This document shows positions 14,726-22,456 of a stretch of DNA of 34,373 nt, piece by piece; the first letter of the stretch is position 1, and each line of letters opens with the position of its first letter. The position numbers and the translations under genes are program-made. This stretch comes from Alphaproteobacteria bacterium (GTDB taxonomy: Bacteria > Pseudomonadota > Alphaproteobacteria > Geminicoccales > Geminicoccaceae), in contig JAUIID010000032.1 of the NCBI GenBank assembly GCA_030431615.1, positions 1 through 34,373 on the forward strand, written 5' to 3'. A model generated the notes under the pieces. The model worked only from the letters and a program-made list of their open reading frames with translations. It searched no databases and was not told where the DNA came from.

Positions 14726-15145
14726 CTAGGTGTTCAGGCCAGCGCTCCAACCGCGCTCGCCAGTTCGGATCAGGTCGCGGGCCAGCGCGAAGTCGGCCTC
14801 GTTGGGCCGCTGCCACCCGTCGGCGTCGTCGGGTTCGGACGGGCCGGACAGCACACAATTGTCGGGCTCCTCGCCCTCGACGTGGATCGACCAGCCGCCG
14901 TCGCCCTGATCGGAGCGGACGACCTCGAGCGAGGGGTTGAGCGAGACGAGCTCGGTGCCGTCGAGCGCCCACACGCGCCCGTTGTAGGAGATGCGGGCGA
15001 TGGCCTCGCCGTCGCGCGTGACATCCACGCCATTCCCGAGCGTCGATACACCCTCGCCGGTGCGATCGCGGAACTCCACCCAGAGGCGTCTTGCCTCCGC
15101 AAGGTCGGGAACTTCGCAAACCGTGCCGCGCAGATTGATCTGCAT
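14726..15145 (-). CDS. Acidic protein of island III, unknown
   Basis: 139 residues from the ATG at 15145, with GGGAGAAACGACG immediately upstream. The order DLAEARRLWVEFRDRTG, then a strand-rich part (DGEAIARISYNGRVWALDG) and acidic GEEPDNCVLSGPSEPDDADG is globular; the EARRLWVEFRD segment looks like a small phage domain that pairs a helix with a beta sheet. No catalytic motif. The same initiation sequence precedes two other genes of the operon. Confidence 0.72.
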   Translation of the reverse strand: MQINLRGTVCEVPDLAEARRLWVEFRDRTGEGVSTLGNGVDVTRDGEAIARISYNGRVWALDGTELVSLNPSLEVVRSDQGDGGWSIHVEGEEPDNCVLSGPSEPDDADGWQRPNEADFALARDLIRTGERGWSAGLNT

Positions 15146-15187
15146 CGTCGTTTCTCCCATGCGCCGGGCGGGCCGGCTGGTTGGTGG

Positions 15188-15715
15188 TCAGGCCGCTCTG
15201 GCCTTCTGCTCGGCGGATTGAATGCGGGCGAGATTGGTGAGGTAGTAGACGGCGGCCTCGATCTCGTCGGGCGTCAACTCGCGCGACTCCCGGCGGCGAA
15301 CCTCGCCGGTGAGCCCGACCGCGAAGACTGTGCTGCCGTGGCGCGGCCCGTATCCATAGGGATGGTCAGAGCGCTGACCGGACCAACGGTCGTAGTCCTT
15401 GGTGCCAAAGGCCGTCAGCCACAAATCGCTGTACGTCGGCCGGATCGGAACACCGGTCACGAGTTGCTTGATCGCGTCCGAGATGACGGAGTCGCGATCG
15501 GCACCGCCGCGCTCGTAAAGGCCGGCGACGCCGATGATGACCTTGCCCGCCTGGATCTTCTCGAGGTCGAGGCCCGCTGTCGCGGTCTCTGCGATCAGCG
15601 CCATGTCCCGGATCTTGCGGCGGAGTTCGTCGCCGCGCTTTTTCGCGGCCACCTCGTGCTCGGCGAGGAGCGCCTTTGTCGCGTGCATTTCGCGGTAGGC
15701 GTCGGTCAGGTTCAT
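15188..15715 (-). CDS. First gene of island III operon, unknown
   Basis: 175 residues from the ATG at 15715, with GGGAGACGACG upstream. Residues 1-45 form a basic coiled coil (MHATKALLAEHEVAAKKRGD then ELRRKIRDMALIAE). The middle has GKVIIGVAGLYERGGADRDS and the end is helical (TPDEIEAAVYYLTNLARIQ). It is the promoter-proximal gene, about 40 nt from the -10 element. Function is unknown. Being transcribed from a strong-looking, operator-bearing promoter, it may be expressed early or in the lysogen. Confidence 0.74.
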   Translation of the reverse strand: MNLTDAYREMHATKALLAEHEVAAKKRGDELRRKIRDMALIAETATAGLDLEKIQAGKVIIGVAGLYERGGADRDSVISDAIKQLVTGVPIRPTYSDLWLTAFGTKDYDRWSGQRSDHPYGYGPRHGSTVFAVGLTGEVRRRESRELTPDEIEAAVYYLTNLARIQSAEQKARAA

Positions 15716-15755
15716 CGTCGTCTCCCTCTGGGCATTGCCCTTTGTTGATAGGGAG

Positions 15756-15784
15756 ATTATCGGCAATTATTGCCGACAGGGCAA
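15756..15784 (-). promoter_or_regulatory. Promoter with 15-bp palindromic operator (island III)
   Basis: On the - strand: TTGCCC (15779-15784), 17-bp spacer, GATAAT (15756-15761). The spacer is filled by the perfect palindrome CGGCAATAATTGCCG (15761-15775), so a dimer bound there would block RNA polymerase. The first transcribed bases, CTCCCTATCAACAAAGGG, resemble the leader of the other - strand operon at 33.6 kb. Confidence 0.8.
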
Positions 15785-15828
15785 GAGGAATAACACAGAT
15801 CGTGCAATTATTTCCGCCGCCACCCGAG

Positions 15829-15858
15829 TCGGACGACCGCGCCGCCCGCCCCCTGCTA
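15829..15858 (+). promoter_or_regulatory. Late promoter-like motif copy 3
   Basis: TCGGACG at 15829-15835 and GCTA at 15855-15858 with a 19-nt spacer; the ATG follows GCTA by 10 nt and has no Shine-Dalgarno. Confidence 0.62.
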
Positions 15859-15868
15859 TCGCCGCGCC

Positions 15869-16456
15869 ATGACGAGGTCAGCCAGCACCGCCTTCATCGA
15901 AGAGCTCGAGCGCCAGCTCGGGGCCCGGCCGTTCCTGCTCATCGAGGGCATGTTCGACTATGACCCCTGGCGGACCTGGACGGGCATCGGCGAGATCACC
16001 TGGGACGGCAAGACCTGGCTCGGCACCGGTGACATCATCTCGGTGAGTCCGCCCGTCGAGAGCAGCGACGGCCGGGCCAACGGCATGACGCTCCGACTGA
16101 ACAGCGGCCGCGGCGTCGATCCCTCGAAGTTCATCGCCTCGGTACTGGCCACGCACGTCCAGGGCCGGGCCGTCCGGATCTGGTGGGGCTTCATGACCGA
16201 CGCCGGCGAGATCGTCGCCGACCCCATGCTGATCTACTCGGGCTTCATGGACCAACCCCGGATCGTCGACGCCGGCGGGGCCTGCACGATTGACCTTGCG
16301 TGCGAGCAGGAGCTGATCGACCAGAACCGCGCGGTCCGGTTCCGGCTCACGCCCGGCCGCCTGCAGGAGACCAGTCCAGGCGACAAGGGCTTCGACCACG
16401 CGCCTGGCATCGAGGACGTCAATGTCCCCTGGCCGCGCGCCGGCTACATCCCGTGA
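15869..16456 (+). CDS. Minor tail protein (tail-tip, hub-adjacent)
   Basis: 195 residues. Readable blocks are ARPFLLIEGMFDYDPWRTWT, then GIGEITWDGKTWLGTGDIIS, VESSDGRANGMTLRLNSG, WWGFMTDAG and RFRLTPGRLQETSPGDKGF. This order is typical of the siphophage minor tail proteins that lie between tape measure and tail hub (DUF2163/DUF1833-like in position; the exact family is not certain). The ATG follows the late motif without a Shine-Dalgarno. The stop overlaps the next GTG (GTGA). Confidence 0.8.
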   Translation: MTRSASTAFIEELERQLGARPFLLIEGMFDYDPWRTWTGIGEITWDGKTWLGTGDIISVSPPVESSDGRANGMTLRLNSGRGVDPSKFIASVLATHVQGRAVRIWWGFMTDAGEIVADPMLIYSGFMDQPRIVDAGGACTIDLACEQELIDQNRAVRFRLTPGRLQETSPGDKGFDHAPGIEDVNVPWPRAGYIP

Positions 16457-16878
16457 CGGCGGAGCGATTCCCCGATTGGGAGGAGCGGCTCGGCGCGTTC
16501 ATCGCCGGGCACCTCGGTACTTCATTCACCTGGGGCCAGCGCGACTGCTGCCTCTTCGCGGCCGATTGGGTCCGGACGTGCACGGGCGAGGATCCGGCGC
16601 AGGGACTGCGCGGCACCTATGCGGACGAGGCCGGTGCGCTTGCGGTCATTCGCCGCTCGGGCGGCTTCTACCGCTTCGTCACCATCCGGCTCGCCCAGCC
16701 GATGATGCGTGAGCCGCTCCGCGCGGGCCGCGGCGACCTCGCTGCTCTGGCCGGGGAGAGCGAGGACATGCCAGCCCTGGGCATCGTGCTCGGCGCCCGG
16801 GTGGCGGTCCTGACGCCGCGTCACGACCTCGTGCAACTGCCGGTGACCTCGATCATCGCTGCCTGGAGGATCGGCTAG
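16453..16878 (+). CDS. Tail-tip assembly protein, DUF6950-like
   Basis: 141 residues from a GTG overlapping the previous stop. FTWGQRDCCLFAADWVRTCT (Cys near residue 34), then GTYADEAGALAVIRRSGGF, then GLGARVAVLTPRHD-like strands match the DUF6950 family, which occupies the slot where other siphophages encode an NlpC/P60 tail peptidase. The Cys after the aromatic-GxxD motif is retained. A clear second-site His of a peptidase is not obvious, so hydrolase activity is uncertain. It is coupled to the hub gene (TAGTG). Confidence 0.82.
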   Translation: MTAERFPDWEERLGAFIAGHLGTSFTWGQRDCCLFAADWVRTCTGEDPAQGLRGTYADEAGALAVIRRSGGFYRFVTIRLAQPMMREPLRAGRGDLAALAGESEDMPALGIVLGARVAVLTPRHDLVQLPVTSIIAAWRIG

Positions 16879-18737
16879 TGGGGAACGCCGCCGCCCTGCA
16901 GATCGCCGGCGGTGCCGGGCTCGTCGCGATCGGCGTGGCGACCGGCCAACCCTGGCTTGTCGCCACGGGCATCGGCATCGGCCTCGGGGGCGTCACGGCC
17001 GCCCTGACCCCGACGCCGGCGAAGACCGAGGCCGCCGAGATCGGGCGGACGGTCCGCTCGGCCACCGCCTTCGAGCAGATCGTCTACGGCGAGGCCCGGG
17101 TCGGCGGCAGCATCGTCGCGATCGACCGGCACACGATCCAGATGTCCGGCACCGATCCCGACTATCTCGACCTCGTGATCGTGCTCTGCGCGAGGCCCGT
17201 CGAGGACTTCCTCGGCGTCTATATCGGCGAGGACTTCGTCGAGCTCCAGGTGCACACCGGCGACAAGTTCTATCCCGCGGGCATGCTGGTTCCCGCGCCG
17301 GGCAGCAAGTACCGGACGTTCCTCGGGGTCGAGTTCTACGACGGCAACCAGGTCGCGGCCTCGCAGTTCATGATCGACCGCAGGGAGAACCAGACCTCGG
17401 GGTTCTGGACCGCCGACCACAAACTCATCGGCTATGCCTATGCGATCGTCTCGCTCCGGTGGAAGCAGGAGATTTATCCCGCGGGCATCCCGAATGTCTC
17501 GTTCCTCCTCAAGGGCGTGGCGGTCTACGACCCCCGGACCGAGCTCACCGCCTACTCGGACAACGCCGCGCTCTGCATCGCCGACTACATGGCGAGCGGC
17601 TACGGCCCGCCCGGGACGACCTATGCGGAACTCGACACCGCGGCGTTGATCGCGGCCGCCAACATCTGCGACGAGGAGGTCGAGCACGAGCTCGACGGGC
17701 TCGAGATACCAGGGCTGGCCGAGGACGCCACGACGGTCACCGAGGCCCGCTACCGGATCAGCGCGCAGATCAGCGCGGGCGACGACTGGCGCCAGATCGC
17801 GCCGAAGCTCGCCATGTGCATGGCCGGCGGCATCTTCCGCGTCGGTGCCGGCTGGGTAATCCTCGCGGGTGCTGCATCGTCGGCCGTCATGGACCTCGAC
17901 GAGTCCGACATGGCCGGCGACCTCCAGGTCCTGCCCAGGCGGAGCCGGCGCGAGCTCTACAACCGCATCCAGGTGCTCTGCCGGAACGAGCACGACCGCT
18001 ACCAGCCCTTCGACGCGCCGCCGCTCGAGCCCATCCGCTACCTCACCGAGGACAACCTCGTCGTGCTGATCAACGAGATCGACATGACGACCACGGTGGC
18101 GTCGCCGACCCAGGCCGTGCGGATTGCCTCGATCGAGCTCGAGCAGAACCGCCAGCAGATCCAGGTCACCGGCCACTTCATGTGGCGCGCGATGAGCCTC
18201 AAGGTCGGCGACGTGCTCAGGCTGTCGAGCGGGCGCATGGGCTGGGCGCTCAAGCCCTTCCGGGTGTTGCGCTGGGAGCTCGACCCCCGCGAGGGCATCC
18301 GGCTCGAGCTCAGCGAGTATTGCGACGCCATCTACGCCTTCCCCGCGACCGAGGATCTCCTCGACTGCGCGCCCGATACGAGCTTCTCCGCCCCGGTCTC
18401 GGACGGCCAGGCGAGCGCACTCACGGTCACGCGCAACGACGCTGGCGATTCGACGATCGACTGGACTGCCGCGGCTGGGGCGATCGACGGCTACGAGCTG
18501 CGCCACATCCCGGTCGGCGAGGTGGCCGGCGATGGCTGGGGCTTCGGCAACGGCAGCTGGATCGAGCTCGAGCTGGACCCGGCGCCCGAATGGACGGTGG
18601 TCGAGCTCGGCGAGGTCGAGACATACGACGTCAGCTTCGATCACACGCTCGTCTATCGGGTCGAAATCCGCACGGACCTCGGCGGCGGGCTCTACGGGGA
18701 TTGGGTCGGCGTGACCAGCTTCCCCGAGGCGGGCTGA
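16878..18737 (+). CDS. Tail hub / tip attachment protein (J-like)
   Basis: 619 residues from a GTG overlapping the previous stop, with GGAGGA 7 nt upstream. The hydrophobic Gly-rich N-terminus (residues 5-50) is usual for such hubs. It is followed by FEQIVYGEARVGGSIVAID (start of the J-like hub), FYPAGMLVP, VSLRWKQEIYPAG, YDPRTE and the INEIDMTTTVASPTQAVRI region. The C-terminal 120 residues form a fibronectin-III-like module (STIDWTAAAGAIDGYELRH). It anchors the fibres encoded downstream. Complete length for a compact hub. Confidence 0.88.
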   Translation: MGNAAALQIAGGAGLVAIGVATGQPWLVATGIGIGLGGVTAALTPTPAKTEAAEIGRTVRSATAFEQIVYGEARVGGSIVAIDRHTIQMSGTDPDYLDLVIVLCARPVEDFLGVYIGEDFVELQVHTGDKFYPAGMLVPAPGSKYRTFLGVEFYDGNQVAASQFMIDRRENQTSGFWTADHKLIGYAYAIVSLRWKQEIYPAGIPNVSFLLKGVAVYDPRTELTAYSDNAALCIADYMASGYGPPGTTYAELDTAALIAAANICDEEVEHELDGLEIPGLAEDATTVTEARYRISAQISAGDDWRQIAPKLAMCMAGGIFRVGAGWVILAGAASSAVMDLDESDMAGDLQVLPRRSRRELYNRIQVLCRNEHDRYQPFDAPPLEPIRYLTEDNLVVLINEIDMTTTVASPTQAVRIASIELEQNRQQIQVTGHFMWRAMSLKVGDVLRLSSGRMGWALKPFRVLRWELDPREGIRLELSEYCDAIYAFPATEDLLDCAPDTSFSAPVSDGQASALTVTRNDAGDSTIDWTAAAGAIDGYELRHIPVGEVAGDGWGFGNGSWIELELDPAPEWTVVELGEVETYDVSFDHTLVYRVEIRTDLGGGLYGDWVGVTSFPEAG

Positions 18738-18746
18738 GCAGGGCTT

Positions 18747-18775
18747 TCGGACGCATCGCCGCCGGCCACTCGGTA
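18747..18775 (+). promoter_or_regulatory. Late promoter-like motif copy 4
   Basis: TCGGACG at 18747-18753 and GGTA at 18772-18775 with an 18-nt spacer, upstream of the fibre genes. Unlike copies 1-3, the start codon is 33 nt further on and has a Shine-Dalgarno (GAAAGG). The bases GGCTT before the motif are shared with copy 5. Confidence 0.55.
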
Positions 18776-18808
18776 AGGGGCATTCGACCCTGACCGAAAG
18801 GCCCGATC

Positions 18809-21800
18809 GTGACCGTGCCGAGTCCCTACCGCACCGCCTGGCCCGTCAATGCCCCGAAGGTGCCCGCCAACCTCCGCCTGGTCCTCGACGACATCGAGAG
18901 CCGGCTCGATGCGGGATCGACCAGCGCCTACCGCTTCGGCTCGAAATACGGCCTACTCATGGACGGCTCGACCGATGAGACAGCCTCGGTCCTCGAGAAG
19001 ATCCAGGCGGCGATGGATGACGGCCTCGACCGGATCATCTTCTCCGGCGAGGGCTCCGACGAGCTGGTCATCGACGGCTTCCTCAAGATCCCCAACCCGC
19101 CGCGCAAGTTCAAGGTCGTCTTCGACGTCAAGCTCGCCTTCGGCAAGGGCGGGGAAATCCGCACCGACGCGGACATCGCCGAGTTCCCCACGAGCGATCT
19201 CTATCGACTCTACGAGGACGTCGACACCAGCGGGGGCACGGTCGACACCATCCCCCTGGAGTCCAGCCCGCAGAGTGGCGACGTCAGCGAGATCACGGTC
19301 GGGCGGACGATCATCATCCGCGGCGAGACCGACGCCAACGGTGAGGTCCTGGACAACCACCGGCACGAAGCCATCGTGGTCTCGAAGACCCAGGTCGGCG
19401 CCGGGACCGGCTGGGACGTCGTCATCGACCCGCCGCTTCCCCAGGGCTTCGCCGACGGTCTGCTGCAGATCGAGTACGAGGCGAGCGAGCAGCCGACCAC
19501 CGACCGGACGCTGATCACCTTTGCGGTCGAGGCGGCGCTCACGAGCTCGATCACCGACAGCCATGTGATCCCGATCGGCTCCGGCGGCGTCGCGCTCTTC
19601 TCGGCCGGCGACTACGTCCTGGTCGAGGACACCACGACCGGTACGGACCTCGAGGTCATCGCGGGCTCGTCGATCTACGGGACGAGCAACGAACCCCTGC
19701 AGCGCCAGCCGGCGCGCGTCCTCAGCAAGGACTCGACCAACCTCTACCTGGACAGGCCGATCCTCGGCACGGTCGACCACACCGAGCGTGGCCGCGTCAC
19801 GCTGCTCGAGCCGGTCAAGGACCTGAGCATCATCGGGCCGGGCCGCGGGCGGGTCAGGGCGACCGAGGCCGCGGACGCCTCGCCGGCCAGCCGGATCCAC
19901 TTCGTCAACGCCCGCTACCTGGTCGGCGACTGGACGATCTCGGGCTGGTTTCACGATGCCGATGTCGCGGGCTACGACAAGCGCGGCGCCATGGTCAGGA
20001 CCCACTACTGCCTCGACGGCGTGGTCGAGGGGAACGGGCGCGCGAACGGGATCTATTACGACGAGGGCGGCAGCGCCAACGGCATCTGGGACAAGGGCTC
20101 GAACGGCACGACCTTCCGGCTCAACGACGTCCACCGGGTACGGCACGGCCTGACCTTCGGGGGCTCGACCGCCATCGTCTGCGAGCTCAACCGGTGCTTC
20201 GGCTGCATGGAGTCCGCGCTCGACAGCCACGGCGAGGGCGGGCGTCAGATCGCGATCCGCAACAACCTGGTGATCGCTGGCGGCCCCGACCCCGACCGGG
20301 ACCGTGCCGGCGGCATCGTGATCGGCAACCCCACTCACTGCGCGGGCGATGTCGACGTGCTCGTCGAGGGCAACGTCCTCCTGGGGTTCACCGGCGACGA
20401 CGACTTCGCCATCCGGGTCTGGTCGGGCAGCCGCCGGTGGCAGATCAAGGGGAACTTCGCCCCGCTCGCCGCCCGGCTGTTCGACGTGCAGGCGGACCGC
20501 CGGGTCCCGGCGATGGCGATCGAGGAAGGCCTCATCGACCACCACGGCGCCGGCGGCATCGGCGAGGCCGTGGTCATCGACGGCAGCATGCCCTCCTGGG
20601 CGTCGGAGACGGACTTCGCGGGCTCGGCCACGCGCCCGACCTGCATGGAAACCACAGAGGGTGCTGTCTGGTCGACCCCGGACAGCGGCACTTCCTCGAC
20701 CACCGAGCCCGTTATCGGCGAGTCCCCGGTGGTCGGGACCACCACCTATTCGGACGGCGACCTCACCTGGACGCTGCGATCGCTCACCGTCTACACGCCG
20801 ATCGACGGCATCGTGATCACCGGCGACCTCAGCGGGGCTGATACCCCAATCACCCAGACCCGGGCGGACAACGTCAAGCGGGGCGCTGCTGTCATCTGGG
20901 CCGACGACGACAACGGGCTGACGTCTTCGACAGTCCAGGGGCAGCTCGACGAGCTCGCCCAGGGCGTTTCCCCCGTGCCCGGCATCGTCGAGAGCGTTGC
21001 CGGCACCTTCGTGCTGGATTGGGACGATGATTTCGGCGGCCCGCGCACGGTCACGCTGGCCCGCGCCGACGCCGACGAGAGCGAGAGCCTGCTCGCGACG
21101 CTGCCCGAGATCCCGAGCGGCCATTGGGCCACCATCCGTATCACCGAGGCGATGTCCTTCCAGGCGCGGAGCCGCACGTTCGCGGTCGCGGCGAGCTGGA
21201 CGGATGACGAGGGTGCCGGGCAGTTCACGATCACCGAGAGCGGGGTCACGACCACCACACTCGGGCTCGCGGTCGGCGACGCCGTGTCGGGTGGCCCGCT
21301 CGGCTCGCCGACGACCATCTCGGAGATCGTGTCCGCCGAGGTGTTTAAGACGGTGGCCGCGGCCGGCGAGACCGACAGCGGCACGATCAGCATCGTGGCC
21401 CCCGCCTACAGCATCGATGGCAGCCGACAGTTCGGCTCCCCGGCCCTCGGCCCGGTCGGTGCCTTCGTGCAGTTCACGGTCATCACGGCGAGCACCGCGA
21501 CCACGCGCGGGCTGATCCAGTCGGCGGAGCGGCCGGCGAGCGATGGCGCCGGCATCTCGAGCGTCACGACCACGCCCTTCGACCCCAAGACCACGAGCTT
21601 TGTGCTCGACGCATCGAACACCTCCGACGGCGTGACCAGCGGCGCCCTTCGCTCTGACCGGATGATCCCCGTCGACAGCAGCGGCGGCGCGATCAATGCC
21701 ACGCTCGACAGCGACCTCCTGCTGGAGGGGTCGAAATGGGCCGTCTACGTCCGGGGCAGCAACCCCGTGACGCTCGTGCGCCCGGCCACCTGGTACTTCG

Positions 21801-22456
21801 AGCGCACCGGCACGCTGACCCTGGATAGCGCGATCATCACCGCCATCGACATCGAGAACGTGCTCGACGGGATGGGCGTCGATGACCTCGGTGACGACAG
21901 CATCCCAGCCGCCACGACCGTCGCCGACGCCGACTATGACACCGACGAAATCCAGATGTCGGCTGATGCCGACGCGAGCGCCACGGCGACGACCATTCGC
22001 TTCGATGCCGGCAAGGTCGGCACCATCGACGGCGTTTCCGCCGACACCGTGCTCCAGCCCGGCCTCAACATCATCCACCTCGTCGGCTACGGCGAGACGA
22101 CCGGCTGGATCGTCGAGACCAGCGTTCGTCGGCAGTTGATCATTTACGGCACGCCGATCGAGGCTTCCAGGGTCGCTGCCCTGTCGGACGGGTTCAAGTC
22201 CACCGACTGCGAGCATGGCTCCACGCCGATCGTCATCACGGTCGACGATGCCCTCCACGCGGCGGCGGCCGTCGGGTTCTGGGCCGAATACACCTGGGAA
22301 GGCGTCGCCGCCGTTTCCTTCGCGGTGAGCGGGTCGGTGCCGGCTCTTCAGAAACGCGCCTCGCGCGGCGTCGGCATTGCCGAGCGCTACGGGTCGGTGC
22401 TGCTGCGCAAGAGGGACGACGGCTGGCGGATCGAGGGCAACCTGGCTGACGCATGA
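18809..22456 (+). CDS. Large tailspike/fibre with beta-helix domain
   Basis: 1215 residues from a GTG with GAAAGG 7 nt upstream. Residues 1-45 are a probable virion-binding cap. Residues ~47-75 (SKYGLLMDGSTDETASVLEK) have the G-x-x-x-D-G-x-T-D-x-T pattern that opens pectate-lyase-like beta-helix spikes. Short repeating strands with Asn/Gly turns run to about residue 580 (NGRANGIYYDEGGSANGIWD). The remaining 600 residues are several beta-sandwich-like modules rich in Thr, Ser and Asp. A receptor-binding and possibly polysaccharide-cleaving role is likely; no active site is assigned. The stop overlaps the next ATG. Confidence 0.82.
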   Translation: MTVPSPYRTAWPVNAPKVPANLRLVLDDIESRLDAGSTSAYRFGSKYGLLMDGSTDETASVLEKIQAAMDDGLDRIIFSGEGSDELVIDGFLKIPNPPRKFKVVFDVKLAFGKGGEIRTDADIAEFPTSDLYRLYEDVDTSGGTVDTIPLESSPQSGDVSEITVGRTIIIRGETDANGEVLDNHRHEAIVVSKTQVGAGTGWDVVIDPPLPQGFADGLLQIEYEASEQPTTDRTLITFAVEAALTSSITDSHVIPIGSGGVALFSAGDYVLVEDTTTGTDLEVIAGSSIYGTSNEPLQRQPARVLSKDSTNLYLDRPILGTVDHTERGRVTLLEPVKDLSIIGPGRGRVRATEAADASPASRIHFVNARYLVGDWTISGWFHDADVAGYDKRGAMVRTHYCLDGVVEGNGRANGIYYDEGGSANGIWDKGSNGTTFRLNDVHRVRHGLTFGGSTAIVCELNRCFGCMESALDSHGEGGRQIAIRNNLVIAGGPDPDRDRAGGIVIGNPTHCAGDVDVLVEGNVLLGFTGDDDFAIRVWSGSRRWQIKGNFAPLAARLFDVQADRRVPAMAIEEGLIDHHGAGGIGEAVVIDGSMPSWASETDFAGSATRPTCMETTEGAVWSTPDSGTSSTTEPVIGESPVVGTTTYSDGDLTWTLRSLTVYTPIDGIVITGDLSGADTPITQTRADNVKRGAAVIWADDDNGLTSSTVQGQLDELAQGVSPVPGIVESVAGTFVLDWDDDFGGPRTVTLARADADESESLLATLPEIPSGHWATIRITEAMSFQARSRTFAVAASWTDDEGAGQFTITESGVTTTTLGLAVGDAVSGGPLGSPTTISEIVSAEVFKTVAAAGETDSGTISIVAPAYSIDGSRQFGSPALGPVGAFVQFTVITASTATTRGLIQSAERPASDGAGISSVTTTPFDPKTTSFVLDASNTSDGVTSGALRSDRMIPVDSSGGAINATLDSDLLLEGSKWAVYVRGSNPVTLVRPATWYFERTGTLTLDSAIITAIDIENVLDGMGVDDLGDDSIPAATTVADADYDTDEIQMSADADASATATTIRFDAGKVGTIDGVSADTVLQPGLNIIHLVGYGETTGWIVETSVRRQLIIYGTPIEASRVAALSDGFKSTDCEHGSTPIVITVDDALHAAAAVGFWAEYTWEGVAAVSFAVSGSVPALQKRASRGVGIAERYGSVLLRKRDDGWRIEGNLADA

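Noticed and set aside
16453-16878. Classical NlpC/P60 peptidase
   Set aside because: The Cys-containing motif fits DUF6950 better and a clear catalytic His block is not visible.
16875-18644. Long antisense frame (589 codons) opposite the tail hub gene
   Set aside because: It mirrors the codon pattern of the hub gene and is Asp/Arg/Val/Gly-rich without domain features; such shadows are common in GC-rich DNA.
18953-22258. Antisense frame of 1101 codons opposite the large spike
   Set aside because: Low-complexity acidic/basic mix with no motif, and the + frame has recognisable spike features and a ribosome site.
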